Part shown: positions 22,258 through 34,105 of the stretch, in pieces
Layout of the letters: every line of letters begins with the position of its first letter
How positions within the stretch are numbered: the stretch's first letter is position 1
Assembly (NCBI GenBank): GCA_947652605.1
Contig: OX393577.1
Coordinates: forward strand, 57,188,108 to 57,252,107
From: Elmis aenea
Lineage: Eukaryota; Arthropoda; Insecta; Coleoptera; Elmidae
Length of the DNA stretch: 64,000 nucleotides
Reading direction: 5' to 3'
Notes under the pieces: generated by a model
Databases searched by the model: none
What the model saw: only the letters and a program-made list of their open reading frames with translations
Told to the model about the DNA's origin: nothing
Made by a program: the position numbers and the translations under genes

Positions 22258-23168
22258 GGATGAAATGATAATAAAGATAAATATAATATGGGATAGAATT
22301 TATTAAAATGTAGTTCGTTAGCAACTAACCTGGTACTTGTATTTCACTAATATTTCGTAGATAGGCCGTTACAATTTTTTCACAGTAAATAAGAATTAAA
22401 AGTGAACCAAATTAAACTGGCTTGACTGCTGACCTTGGGAAGTAAAACCTATTAAAATATTGTTAAAAACGAATGCTCCCACTTTGTTTCATAAAAAAAA
22501 TATAAGTACAGTCTACAAATATTAAAATATGTATAATCAAATTATTTTATGCAGTCTTTTATTTTTTAGAATTTACAATAACAAATGTAGCTCTAAAAAT
22601 AAAGCTAATTTTGAAACGGAATTGTGCTATGTACAACTCAATTGTTACAACTCACATTTCCGCGAACATGTTTATACGCTACAAAACAGACGTCTTGTAC
22701 CGTATCAAATATGGAAACTGAGTATGTCATGTAATGCTCTTCAAATCCATCCAGCGTCGTGCTACGATATCAGAAGGATAAGAGTGGAATATGTGTTTGT
22801 TGACGATATTCTGATGCCTCGATAACCGTTTTACATTTTACGTGCCAAGATTATTTGTATCTGCAGGCATGCAGCCGTTTTATGAAATGTCACGAAAATA
22901 TGTTTATGTAAAGGCAATGTTTTAGAGAAATATGTTTACAATGTAGTAAACGCATACGCGTCCTCAACAGAAAGACAATATTTTGTACCAATGCAATGAA
23001 AATCAGTTTATATGTACGCTTATTCTGATGATTATTATTGATGCAATTTATTTTTAAGTATTTTATTTCATTACTTGTCATTGCCATTAAAATTACTGCA
23101 ATAGACAAATGGGGGTAGATGCACAATCTTCCATCAATATACAAGTATTTCACAATCTCACCACTATA
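22258..23168. other. AT-rich stretch, no gene seen
   Basis: Open frames at 22529-22825 and 22890-23153 have no recognisable motif. No element ends were seen. Confidence 0.5.
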
Positions 23169-23530
23169 CTTGCAAGCAGAGCTGGGTATTACTCGAATAC
23201 TTACTACCTATTTTGAATAGTATTCAAAATACTTTTTCAGTATTCAGTATTCAGTAATCGAATACTTTTTTTTTGAGTATTCTTTATTCAAAATCTTGAA
23301 TACTTTATTAGTATTCACTATTCAATACTTTTTTAAGGTATTCATGAATACCGAAAGTATTCATGAATACCGGTAACCATGAATACTTTTAGTATTTATG
23401 AATCCAAAATTGATTTTGTTTGAGTAAAAAATTGTTTACTTTTTTAGGTTTGGGGAACTCATTAAAAATGTTGTGTAGGTATATTACATATTGCAAGCTC
23501 TTTACAAAGAATTATAGATTTATTTATACA

Positions 23531-24451
23531 GGGTGTCCCAAATTCGAGTAAATGCATGGGGATCTCGCTTATCTTAAGAGCTACGAGGTCGGTTAAATTA
23601 GGGCAAAGTTGCTAAATTCGATGCTCATTAATAATCCAAAGAAAAGTTGGAAATATCTCAAACGGTATCCGAGAAAATTAGGAAAAACTGGAAAGTCCAT
23701 GTTTGAAAATCGCTTATAACTCCTTTGGAGTTTGAAATATTTTAAATGTGTAAAAAAGTTGCCCAAGCAACTTTTTAAGCCGCATCAGATGGTGGTCACA
23801 AATTTTTCCTATGTCGATTCGTTTTTGTTTTAGACAACCAACTTTGTTTTTTGTTATGGGCAGCATATCGCGTTTTACTTCGTTATTAAAGTTCATTTTT
23901 ACGACTAACAGGCCTTCAAAACTTTTAGTTTGTTGATTGGTTGTCATGGAAACATCATAAACTACAACGACCGGCCAACCTGATTTATAATGGTTATTGT
24001 TTAAAACGTATTTTTTGAAATTTGACAATGAAAAAAAAAGTAAAATACCATGTGTGATACATCAATGGAATTAGAAAAATAAATGCTATTTGATTATGTA
24101 ATTAGCAAAAATTGCGTCCATAAGAAAAAATAAAGTTGGTTGTCATAAAACAAAAACGAATCAATCTAGAAAAAATTTGTGACGACTAATCGATTCGGCT
24201 TGAAAAGTTGCTTGGGTAATGTTTTTACACATTTCAAATATTTCATACTCCAAAGGAGTTATAGACGATTTTCAAAAATCGTATTTTCCAGTTTTTCCTA
24301 ATTTTCTCGGATACCCGTTTGAGATATTTCCAATTTCTCTTTGGATTATTAAAGAGCATCTAATTTCGCAACTTTGCCCTAATTTAACCGACCTCATAGC
24401 TCTTAAGATAAGCGAGATCCTCATGCATTTACTCGAATTTGGGACACCCTG
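23531..24451. mobile_element. Foldback element, 921 bp, TA-flanked
   Basis: Starts CAGGGTGTCCCAAATTCGAG and ends with its complement; TA lies outside on both sides (23529-23530, 24452-24453). The inverted arms run several hundred bases ('ctcgcttatcttaagagct' and 'caaccaactttg' each recur inverted). The open frames at 23714-24028 and 24219-24488 are two views of the arms. No transposase. It is nested in the hAT-type element. Confidence 0.85.
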
Positions 24452-24793
24452 TATTTATGTACCTCTAAGCAATTATATATTTATTTAAATTCATTTACTT
24501 TTACTTTATTTTTCTTTGTTACAATAAATCTTGGTTAACCTATTAGTTGCAGAATGTCTCCAGCTAGTTTTAAATTTTTGCCATAGCTTTCTCTTCATGT
24601 AGGGGAGACCGGTATCAATTGTAACAAGGGTCAAATTTAACAGTCAAAATAACAGCACCACCTTTTTGGTAAAAACATAAGTTGTATCGTGGTAAAGTAG
24701 TGTACTGTGATCTACTATAACTGTGCGAGGTGTCATGTGTTTACATCAAAGCGACCGTGAGTATAGGGGGTGAAAAATTTTTGGTCCTTTAAC

Positions 24794-25078
24794 GTAAGTA
24801 ATTTGCTTCAACTTATTTCATTAATGATCAATTTATGTTTGTTTTTGCGTTCCAGTTGATAGTGTCATTGAAATAAGCATGCTTTTTAATAAGATAACCA
24901 AAAATTTGTTTGTAGTTATTTTGATATTTAGACGGTTACAGTTAATAAACAATGAAGAACAAGCACTTGGTGGTGATTGTAACACTTTTCAAGGTGTCAA
25001 TTGTAACATGTTACATTTGACACCTGGCTTCAACATTTACGAGATAAATGTGTCTGTAACGCCCTTATGTCTTTGCAG
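24794..25078 (+). other. Possible 5'-UTR intron of the pogo-like gene
   Basis: A good donor (AAC|GTAAGTAATTT at 24794) and acceptor (tctttgcag ending at 25078) bracket 285 bp and end 12 bases before the transposase ATG. Inferred from splice-site consensus only. Confidence 0.35.
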
Positions 25079-25090
25079 CTATGAAGCAAA

Positions 25091-26849
25091 ATGGTGAAAC
25101 CTCGCCATAAAAAAACACACCGAGGGGAGATTCCTCAGGCCTTATTCCATGAGGCTGCAGATAAAATAATAAATGAAAATGCCACAATAAGAGAAACAGC
25201 ACGAGAATATGGGATGTGCCATGTAACTCTGCAACGTTTTGTTAAAACTTTAAGAAATAATATGGTCCCAAAAATGGGATACAATCCTCATAATAGAGTA
25301 TTTACAAAACAACAAGAAAAAGAACTATGTGATTACTGCGAGAGCTCTGCTAAACTCTATTATGGACTTTCACCTAAAAATCTGCGAACATTAGCCTACC
25401 AGTTTGCAAAACAGAATCACTGTAATTACCCTGGGACATGGGACACCGCCGAATCAGCGAGTGCAGACTGGTTGACAGCATTTCTCAAACGAAACCCCAA
25501 ATTAGCAATACGGACTCCTGAATCAACTAGTCTTGGCCGGGCAATGAATTTTAATGAGGAGAATGTCAATAAATTTTTTGCCAATCTAGCAAATGTATTG
25601 GAAAGATTTGAGTTTCAACCTAATAACATCTACAATGTGGATGAAACCGGCTGCACAACTGTTCAAAAACCTAACAAAGTTATTGCTAAAAAGTGGTACC
25701 AAACAGGTTGGAGCAATAACTTCTCAGGAGCGGGGAACTTTGGTAACAATATGTTTGGCAGTGAATGCACTTGGAAATACCATACCTCCTATGTTTGTAT
25801 TCCCTTTGAAACGGTACCATGAACATTTTGTAAGAGACGGTCCACAACAATGTATTGGAACCGGAAACAAAAGTGGTTGGATGCAGGAAGAAGATTTCTT
25901 GATTTTTGTGAAACATTTTGCAAAGTACGCTAAACCAAGTGCAGAAAACAGAGTTCTACTTATCCTGGACAATCACAGCTCTCATCTGTTTATACCCGTG
26001 ATAGAGTTCTGCAGGTCCAATTATATAACATTGCTATCATTTCCGCCACATACGTCACACAAGTTACAGCCACTGGATCGGGGTGTTTTCGGGCCATTCA
26101 AAAAATTTTTTAATACTGAATGTGACCAGTGGATGAAAATCCATCCAGGAAAACGAATGACAGTGTACGATATACCAGGATTAGTACGAGAAGCTTTGCC
26201 CCTCGCAGTTACTCCAAAAAATATAAGTTCAGGATTTAGATGTTCCGGAATATGGCCTTTCAATCGCAATGTTTTCACTCCGGATGAATTCGCTCCTTGC
26301 AGTGTTACTGATAGACCACTGGAAGTTCAAATGGATGAACCTTCACCTAGCATCTCAGTGGAAACTCATGTTGCTGAACCTTTACCAAGCACATCGAGAG
26401 CTTTATCTACACCATCGCCTCCATTAGTTCCCGACATTTTAACGTCGCCTACAGCTCCTTTAAAAGGCACACCTGAGCAGATTCGTCCTTTTCCTAAGGC
26501 GGATTTTACGAAACCGAAAACATCAGGGAGGGTTAAAGGAAAAACAGCTGTGCTTACAGATACACCCGAAAAAACTATTATAGAGCTGCGGTACAACAAA
26601 AGAAAAGCTGCATCTGCAAAAAAACAGGTTTTGATTAAGAAGAAAACCAAAACAACTTTAAAAAAGGCGATAAAAGAATCATCTTCTGAAGAGGAAGATA
26701 CTATATGTCTGGTTTGCTGTGGTGCTTACAGCCAAAGTAAGGAAGACTGGCTTCAGTGTAGGCAATGCAAGGGATGGGCCCACTCTTCCTGTGCATACAA
26801 TAATGTTTTATTTGTTTGCAAGAATTGTGACTCAGAATATTCCAACTAA
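25091..26849 (+). pseudogene. pogo-like transposase with C-terminal PHD finger, one frameshift
   Basis: The first frame (25091-25822) starts at ATG and has a pipsqueak-type helix-turn-helix at about residues 20-55 and a second DNA-binding region at 75-140 (LAYQFAKQNH, WLTAFLKRNP). The first catalytic aspartate is D184 in NVDETG. Near 25691-25696 ('aaaaagtggtacc') one surplus base shifts the frame. The second frame (to 26849) continues with VGAITSQERG and carries the second aspartate in LLILDNHSSH and the third in LQPLDRGVF. A linker rich in P, S and K is followed by a complete PHD finger of C4HC3 type (spacing C-X2-C-X13-C-X2-C-X4-H-X2-C-X8-C-X2-C) at the very end. Without the shift it would be about 580 residues. 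PHD fingers usually bind histone tails, so this copy may have guided chromatin-selective insertion; that is inference. Confidence 0.9.
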
Positions 26850-27725
26850 TTTCTGTTAACAAGTATTTTTCGTTGTCTTTATTTCATTTGTTGTTATTTG
26901 TTATCAACAATTTGGCCTCAGAATATTTTGGCTAATTTATTAGAAGTTATGTTTGTTTTCTTAGTTTTATTTGTTTTTTATTCTTATCCATAATTCGAAT
27001 TAAAACTTATAAGTTTTTGTTTATTATTTACATTGTTTGTATAAATGACATTGTTTTATTGTTCTCAACAATTTATATTAATAAATTTCTTTCTTTAGCG
27101 TCTAAATATTTTTCTAAATTTACGTTACAACTGTTGAAATTGATGTTACAATTGACACTACAAATGTTACATTTGACACCAGTACGGTGTCATTAGTAAC
27201 AATTTGAGGTACGTATAAAAATATTTTTTTTATATAAAAGGTTAATTTTTTTTGCAAAATATAAAGATGTCAGCATAAACCCTAAACATAAGACAATGCC
27301 ACAGTATTTTTTTCAGAGGACTTGTGTGGTTCCAATAAACGAAAAAAAAATAAAATCGATTAAAATTAAATTTTTGTTACAATTGATACCGGTCTCCCCT
27401 ATTCATTTTTAATTTCCTAATAATTGTATAAGCCAGATAGTGTAATAAAATTTTTGTTATATGTACCTACTAGTAAATATGTTTTGTGTGTTGTTTAAAT
27501 ACAACCAATTTAGAAAATAGTATTAAATACTTAACCGAATACTTTTTTTTAGTTGGTATTCAGTATTCAAAATTGGTTGATTATTTTCGAATATTTAGTA
27601 TTCAGTATTTAAATACTTTTTTTCAGAAGTATTTAGTATTCAGTATTTGAATACTTTTTTTGTCGGTATTCAGTATTCAGTATTTAAATACTTTTTCGGT
27701 ATTCATACCCAGCTCTGCTTGCAAG

Positions 27726-29950
27726 TAAAATGTTTTTAACAGAGTTTTTGTTTTCGAGGTAAAGTCATGGCCACATACGATTTCTATTTAACCCCTTAAC
27801 GCGCGCATTAAAAAAATCATAAAAATCGTTATTGGAACATACTTTTGTTCAATACCTACATATTTGGGGACAAAAATTCAAAAACATAATTTTATTTTTT
27901 CAAGTTATACAGGGCGGTGAATTTTTTCATGCTCACCATTGGTATCTTGGAAATGGTAAGAATTGCGAGAACAGTTAAATTAGAGACACGTTGCACAATT
28001 TTATGACGGTCGAGAATCCGAAAAAAAGTGTGGATATTTCAATTTTTTCTATTATAACAAAAAAAAACTAAAAGTTGTGGTTTTAGAAAAACAAATCTTC
28101 CGTACCATTGACGCTTTTCGATAAGACTTAGTAACCTAACGTTTTTGACCGTTCTAAGTTGAATAACGCGCGTTAAATATTTTATAAAGTAAAATTGTTT
28201 ATTAAAATTTTGCAGAATTAAAAGAAACGGAATGTTATAAAAAAACTTAATAATTTATCATATTTTATAAATTTTGGATCTGTTTAAATAACATAACAAT
28301 AACAATTTATATAATTAAATATACCTAAGCTACCTTTCTAACAAATGTTTGGTAGTGGATAAAGGTCGCAGAGCGAGTTTTGACCTTCTTGGAGATGAGG
28401 AGCCTCAATAAACATAAAATTTAGGTTTGTATAGTTTTCTAGTGAATTAACCGAGTCTGCGTACTAGTTGCAAGTCTTGAAAAAAAATTAAACGTTTTGT
28501 ATAACATTTCAATTTTCCCACTTTTTTTTTAGTGTTTGTTGTAGGACAAGCAGTACCGGTAATCAACGCACAAACATTTTTTTACGCCCATATTATCGCT
28601 TATAATCAAAAATTGCAGAATCTTTTAGTGCAAGATGTAGAACAGTAAAAACATTAATAAAATACCTACATTCGTTGTTAAACATGTTATCGTAACTAAT
28701 TTATTTTTAAATGTATCAGAGCGATGTAACTGTACAACGATACGTGTTTTTTCTTGTTAAACAAGACTTAATTAGGTTTACTGCATCGTAAAAGTTTTGT
28801 CGTTAACTTGCGTTTTTTAATTAGGTTTTAAAACAGATGGAATAGAAAAAACGAGATTTAGTAACATGTCAGTCAAACTGTTTCCTTCGTAGGTACTAAA
28901 AACATATTTTAAATGGCGCGTAATAAGCTAAACCAATAGACATGAGATGCCAACAACGTTAAACGGCTTTGCACCTCAAAATGAAACAAACCAAGGTGTT
29001 CGTTCATAACAAAGCGATAATTTGGAATGCGTGTAAATTAGGATAACCCAATTATTGTTTAGGGTAATTTTATTATTCCAGATGGATGTCGCTATATAAA
29101 CGAACCAAAGGATAAACTTTGGGAATGAAAGTAAAATCGAATTTTCGTCCCAACTCCGGCAGCGGGTTATCTGTAACGAGCTAGAATCTGTGAATCCCTA
29201 CACGTAGCACGGTGTCAGCTAAACTACCCCACATGCTGGGTGTTAGATTTCGTTAAACCAAAAATAATACGTTATTAGCAATAAAGAAAACTTTCAGTAG
29301 GTGCTAATATAATATTTTGAATTGCTGCCATTCCCTATGTATATTTAAACAAGTTATTTACATTTTAATTAACGTAATTTACATAGCAGTAAATGTTTAG
29401 CTGTAGAGGTTTCTGCAAAACCGAATGTTTTAGGTATGTGCTGGTAATTACAAAAAGGGTTAATAAAACTTTATGGCAATAGCACACTTAGGGGAATAAT
29501 TACGAAAAGTACATCTTGTTACCATAGTTATCCGTTATAATTTGATACTTCTGAGACAATACCTACAAATTGCTTCTCGCTTCATAAAGTTTTTGGTATA
29601 ACAAATAATCGTGAAATACATATTTAACCTTATAAATGTTGACCTGCGTTTAAACATTGTTTTGGGGTTGTAAATGACAAACTCTATTTTGGCTCGATGT
29701 ACAAAAACTTTTTCATATTTAAACAGCACTGAAATATTGCTTCACGCAACCGATGGTTGACTTTAACAAATTGCAATTGTCGCTTATAACAGTTGAAAAA
29801 CATTGTATATTACATTATTGATTTTTGATTGCAGCGTCGTTGAACGTATCTTCCTCTAATAACTAACGTTTCGTATTTCTTTGTTGACGACATCTTTATG
29901 GTTTATTTTTCCATGGTATAATATCAGAAATGTATGATACACGAATATAA
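27726..29950. other. AT-rich stretch, no gene seen
   Basis: A fragment starting at 27909 (acagggcggtgaattt) resembles the start of the CAGGGTG-type elements, but no partner end was found. A possible TATA-like cgctatataaacg sits at 29089-29101, with no recognisable gene behind it. Nothing else was seen. Confidence 0.45.
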
Positions 29951-29969
29951 GTATAGTCATCTATAGGCA

Positions 29970-30150
29970 TATCTGTAGACCTTGGACAGTGTGCAACCAC
30001 ATTTTAAGCCGAGGTGTACGCTATGCACATGTACAGAAACACTATTAGAAAGAGATTTTGATAATAAAAGAATCTCCATAGTGTCCAACAGCCAAGCAGC
30101 GTTAAAAGCTTTTGGCTCGTCGGAAGTAAACTCAGAACTTGTTCTGCCCC
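29970..30150 (+). pseudogene. LINE RNase H domain, first part
   Basis: Around 29979 one frame reads LGQCATTF, stop, AEVYAM, which matches the family block before and around the catalytic glutamate of RNase H in R1/I-group LINEs. A frameshift follows, and the next frame reads ETLLERDFDNKRISIV and then SNSQAALKAFGS, where the usual SDSQAA has lost its catalytic aspartate (D to N). The second half of the domain is found 1.2 kb downstream (31395). The copy is dead. Confidence 0.7.
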
Positions 30151-30159
30151 CTTATTCCG

Positions 30160-31384
30160 TAACTTTTAAACACCAGCGTAAACACCACGCGTTAGTGGTG
30201 ACTTCCCAATTCGGGTAGTTGATATTCCGTTTCTTCTGAGGACCAAGGATGAACCCTAACCGTAAATGCTAGACGTAATTCGTGTGAAACCGGCTCGACA
30301 GCCGCGTTTAAGGCTAAAACCCTGTCATTTCGACTTGTTTACTCAATACTCAATAACATTTAATGATTGGGGGTGAAATGTTATATTTAAGTAAATTTTT
30401 GGAGTGTTGTATTTGTGTTCAATTAAAAAAGAAACTATTTTTAACAATAATTAAGTGTGTTGGATATAAGTAAATTTAGGAACGAAGCGACGAAATAGCG
30501 CTTTGGTAAGTACAGTAAATCTTTTATTTTACAAATTGATATTAATTTTGTTACATTTTTAAATCCGTAATATTATATTGTGTTCATTCAACAAGTAAAT
30601 AAATACCTCATGTAAACTAGTAATGTATATTATTCGCATGACAGTATATTGGTATTTTTACATTCTTTCAGAATGATGGCCCATCTAACACATATTTTAT
30701 GGTGGAACGAAGAAAAGAATAAACGCAACATTAAGAAATATGCAAACGTAACTTGCGAGATGCACAAAATTATATCAAAATTAAGTTTTGTCATATCTTT
30801 GTGTATTATTCGCCAATTTTAATTTCACAGTCCAGCTTAATATATAAATAACATAGTATATTTGTTTGTAACGTACATAGTGCAATAAATAAATGAAATC
30901 AACTAAACAAAATAGAATTACTTTACCACATCACTGGCCGAATTTAAAAAATACCCACCCAAAGTGCTGCCGACCATTGAAACAAAATTAATTCAGTAAA
31001 CAAACTATAAAATAAGAAACTTAACAAAATCGTTGTGTAATATAAAAATAGGAACAAAACGCATTAAAACTTAAAAAAAAAACTACCATAAATTCTTTAA
31101 TGTAAGACAGAGTGTACAAAGTTACATAGCGGTAATTTTTAAACAAATACGCGTTAAGCATATTTCAGTTGTAACGTGCGCAGTAGGATTTTCTGTACTA
31201 ACTTTCCTAAAATAGTAGATACAGGTTTTAACTTGGGTAAACCCGCCGTGAGTTACCACCGGTGGGTTAGAGCATCGCTTTTCGTAGAAGTGGGTCATAT
31301 TAACAAGGTAGCATTTCCGTTAAATCCAAAGTTACAGAATCCAGCTGCTGAACTGCATACGGGCACTTAACGTGCTAGGAAGCA
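30160..31384. other. 1.2-kb interruption of the LINE, not identified
   Basis: The LINE RNase H reading stops at about 30150 and resumes at about 31395. The sequence in between is AT-rich, without coding motifs or clear terminal repeats. It may be an insertion or eroded LINE sequence. Confidence 0.4.
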
Positions 31385-31494
31385 GGAATAATGGTATGGT
31401 GCCCAGGACACATTAATAAACCAGGAAAGAAGAAGGCAGATCGCCTAGCCAAAACTGGCAGCGAGACACCTTTCTTCGGACCAAAACCAGTTGG
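31385..31494 (+). pseudogene. LINE RNase H domain, second part
   Basis: The frame from about 31385 reads IMVWCPGHINKPG, then KKADRLAKTGSETPF, matching the last RNase H segment (WVPGH...GNE.AD.LA) of R1/I-group LINEs. The aspartate in 'ADRLAK' is kept. It is cut at the TA of 31495-31496 by the pogo-like element and resumes after 34105. Confidence 0.75.
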
Positions 31495-31997
31495 TAGGGG
31501 AAAGTACCCATGAATGGGACAGTCCTTGGATGGGACATTCTTAACACACTATAGTTAAACACAAATCTTTATGTACGTGCACTCACCAATAAATAGTAGA
31601 TCGCGTACCTAATGTACTACCCCATTTCGAAGTTCTCATGTTGATATACAATCGTGTAATATCAGAATTAAAATTGTGTAACTAAAAAGTAAATATTGTT
31701 GTTTGTGAACTCAATGATATCTTGAAAAAGTTTAATGAAATTCGGTAACTCCAACAACTTATTTAAGTACATGCATATTATACCTATTAAATAACAAAAC
31801 TTCAAGTCAATTAGCTTTTAGGTTAAGTGTCAGTAATGTTTGACAAAATGTCTCTATCCTCTGAATGGGACATATTACTGATCCTTAATTGGGACACGTC
31901 GCAAACAAGGATAACTTTTTTTATTTAAAGAATTTATATATTCTTACTCTTAAACAGTTTTTGTTATAAATATTTAGATAGTTTTTGCATAATTTAA

Positions 31998-33276
31998 CCC
32001 TAGTCTGCATTCATGGGGCCGCCGCGGCCCACTTCGATTTTAATTGTTAATAACGACTCTATAGTTTAATTTCATATATTCATATTTTAAGTAATCCTTC
32101 TTCTCATCATTCTTATTGACATTTTGTGACAAGAAAATGTATTGCTCGTATAAATCAATTATAAAAAATATTTGAATAGTTCTGCACGCTAGATGCCTTC
32201 ATGGTGCCGCTGCGGCCCACCTTATCAATGCATGATGTCATGCTTAGATCTAACGTGTGAACAATATATACCTAAAACGTTTTTGCCAAACCGTTCAAGA
32301 GAAGAACTTTCCTCAATATTTGGATTTACCAAAAGCCTTACTTTAGTATCATCCGTACCAAAAACTGGAAAAGCAGTCATTTTATTGTCAAGCATGCATC
32401 ATAGTAAAGAAATTTCAGTTGACAATTAACACAAACCTGAAATTATATTATTCTATAACACAACTAAAGGTGGTACCGATGATATGGATAAAATGGCTGC
32501 TAATTATTCCTGCAAAAGAAAAACCAATAGATGGCCTTTAGCTTTTTTTGCAAATACAGTGGACGTGTGTGGAATAGCTGCGTTTCTGGTGTATACCAAA
32601 TTATATCCGAAATGGAATGAAAACAAAATGTGATAAAAGACAGATATTTTTAGAAGAATTGGCAACAAATCTAGTCAAAACTCATAATGATAAGAAGAGC
32701 AGAATCGGTTCGTAACAAAAATTTAAAAAGAGACATAAAAGAATTTCAAAACGTATATGATGCACCTAGCACGTCTTTTGAGCCACCTACAAAAGTTAAA
32801 CGATCAGCTTGTTATCTTTGTGAAAAAAGAAGAAAAATATTTCAAATTTGCGAATTGTGTAAAAAAAATGTTTGCAAAGAACATTCGAAAATAGTGTGCC
32901 ATAATTGTGTACAATAATCGTATATAAGAATAAATTGTTTATCATGACTTTATAAATAAATATTTCGTTTAGTTTATTACTAGCATCACCATTTTATTTT
33001 ATAAATATCTAAATTAATTGTGTTATTGCAAATAAGTCGTTTTGTTTAATATTAACATCGCTAATTTATTTTATAAATACCTTACTGATTTATTGTTATA
33101 ATTTTAAATTTACAAATATGTTTTAAATATATGTAATGTACCCTACATTCATTTATTACTTTCAATAAACATTATATAGCAATTTTATTTACAGAGCCAA
33201 AGCATTATTTTCAGCGTGGGCCGCAGAGGCCCAAGCAGTGCTGCTACGTAACTTATACCATGAATGCAGACTAGGG
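31998..33276 (+). mobile_element. piggyBac short element, 1279 bp
   Basis: Perfect 19-bp inverted ends, CCCTAGTCTGCATTCATGG, with TTAA outside on both sides (31994-31997, 33277-33280). Subterminal GC-rich repeats (ggccgccgcggcccac near 32018 and gtgggccgcagaggccc near 33218) lie inside each end. The 5' part of the transposase is deleted. It sits inside the pogo-like remnant. Confidence 0.9.
32190..32917 (+). pseudogene. piggyBac transposase, C-terminal half, broken
   Basis: From 32193 the frame reads ELSSIFGFTKSLTLVSSVPK and then an ILLSSMHH strand block, ending in a stop at 32429. In the same frame the sequence continues with EIILFYNTTKGGTDDMDKM, the piggyBac signature with the late catalytic aspartate, then KRKTNRWPLAFF. 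More stops follow. The last open part (32687-32917) ends in a cysteine-rich finger: CYLC, CELCKKNVC, H, CHNC, the C-terminal domain of piggyBac transposases. The N-terminal half is absent. It is a different family from the other piggyBac remnants here. Confidence 0.85.
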
Positions 33277-33294
33277 TTAAACTTTAAAGGATAA

Positions 33295-33720
33295 AATGGA
33301 AAAACAGAAAAGGATCCGCGTTTCTTCAACGCAATGGAATTGGCGGTACGTGAAATAATTAAAAATAAGGTTTCTATTCGGGAAGTTGCAAAATGCACAG
33401 GTATTTCTAAATCTTCTTTACATAGAGCTGTTAATAAAGCAGAACGAGAACCCACCCTTTTAAACACGATCCAAATATTGGAAATCGCAGAATATTTTCA
33501 AAAAATGAGGAAACAGCATTATCCGAATATTTTCAGTCTGCTTCAAAAATGTGTCACGGATTAACTACACTGCAAGCCAAAGAACTAGCATATCAGTTTG
33601 CTGTAGCATGTAGCTTTAAAAAATTAATCTTCCGAAAAAGTGGAAAGAAAATAAAATAGCAGGTAGAAAATGGCTAATAAAATTTTTTATATTTAGAAAA
33701 AGATATTGGAAAAATTCTTT
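33295..33720 (+). pseudogene. pogo-like transposase, N-terminal remnant
   Basis: The frame from about 33295 contains AMELAVREIIKNKVSIREVA and ISKSSLHRAV, a pipsqueak helix-turn-helix like that of the pogo-type element at 25.1 kb. It stops at 33564. After a frameshift, TTLQAKELAYQFAVA corresponds to the LAYQFA block of the second DNA-binding region. No DDE catalytic part is present. This is the original content of the element 31497-34103. Confidence 0.75.
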
Positions 33721-34105
33721 AATACTATTTATAATGTTGTAAAGTTTTAAAAACCGCTGTCTTTTATGTTATCTTTTATATTTTATATTATCTCATCTTG
33801 CATTTATGTTTATAACATTTCAAGTTGTTTACTATATAATAAATAAAAATTATATGTGGCGTCCCATTCATTGATTTCGCATGTCCCACTCTAGGAACAA
33901 GTGTTCCCATATTGGGACATCGCACTCAAAATATATTTCTATTTATAAAAATTTGTTAACGTTACAAATCACGTTTACTTGTTTCAAAACACTTTTGTTA
34001 CATTAAAACACATTACTGGGGTAACACAGCATATTCATCTGAGCTATTACTGAAAAATTTGTCAACAATTAAGAAAATTGTCCCATTCATGGGTACTTTC
34101 CCCTA

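Larger units (their letters stand above)
24602..27399 (+). mobile_element. pogo-like DNA transposon, complete, 2798 bp
   Basis: A perfect 26-bp terminal inverted repeat (starting GGGGAGACCGGTATCAATTG) occupies 24602-24627 and 27374-27399, and TA flanks both ends (24600-24601, 27400-27401), as for Tc1/mariner/pogo elements. It holds one transposase gene with one frameshift. Copies of 'gtcaattgtaac' and 'gttacaattga' recur inside both ends (near 24996 and 27153), possible transposase sites. Confidence 0.9.
23177..27717. mobile_element. hAT-type non-autonomous element with two nested insertions
   Basis: The ends are CAGAGCTGGGTAT on the left and ATACCCAGCTCTG on the right, with a perfect 8-bp duplication cttgcaag outside (23169-23176, 27718-27725). 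Both the CAGxG start and the 8-bp duplication fit hAT. The original element is about 0.82 kb when the two insertions (23531-24451 and 24602-27399) are removed. What remains is mostly repeats of 'gtattcagtattc' and 'gaatactttttt' near both ends, with no hAT transposase. Confidence 0.85.
31497..34103 (+). mobile_element. pogo-like remnant carrying a nested piggyBac
   Basis: The ends are GGGGAAAGTACCCATGAATG on the left and its complement on the right, with TA on both sides (31495-31496, 34104-34105). The inner 31998-33276 is a separate piggyBac. What is left is about 1.3 kb with the N-terminal part of a pogo-like transposase (33295-33720), so it is an internally deleted derivative. It lies inside the LINE RNase H region. 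Confidence 0.85.

Noticed and set aside
23714..24488. Two open frames on opposite strands
   Set aside because: They are the two arms of the foldback element 23531-24451 read in opposite directions.
25686..26278. Minus-strand frames across the pogo-like transposase
   Set aside because: They are shadows of the plus-strand gene, which has family motifs in order.
29080..29230. TATA-like cgctatataaacg as a host promoter
   Set aside because: No open frame, exon or conserved motif follows, and such strings are frequent in AT-rich DNA.
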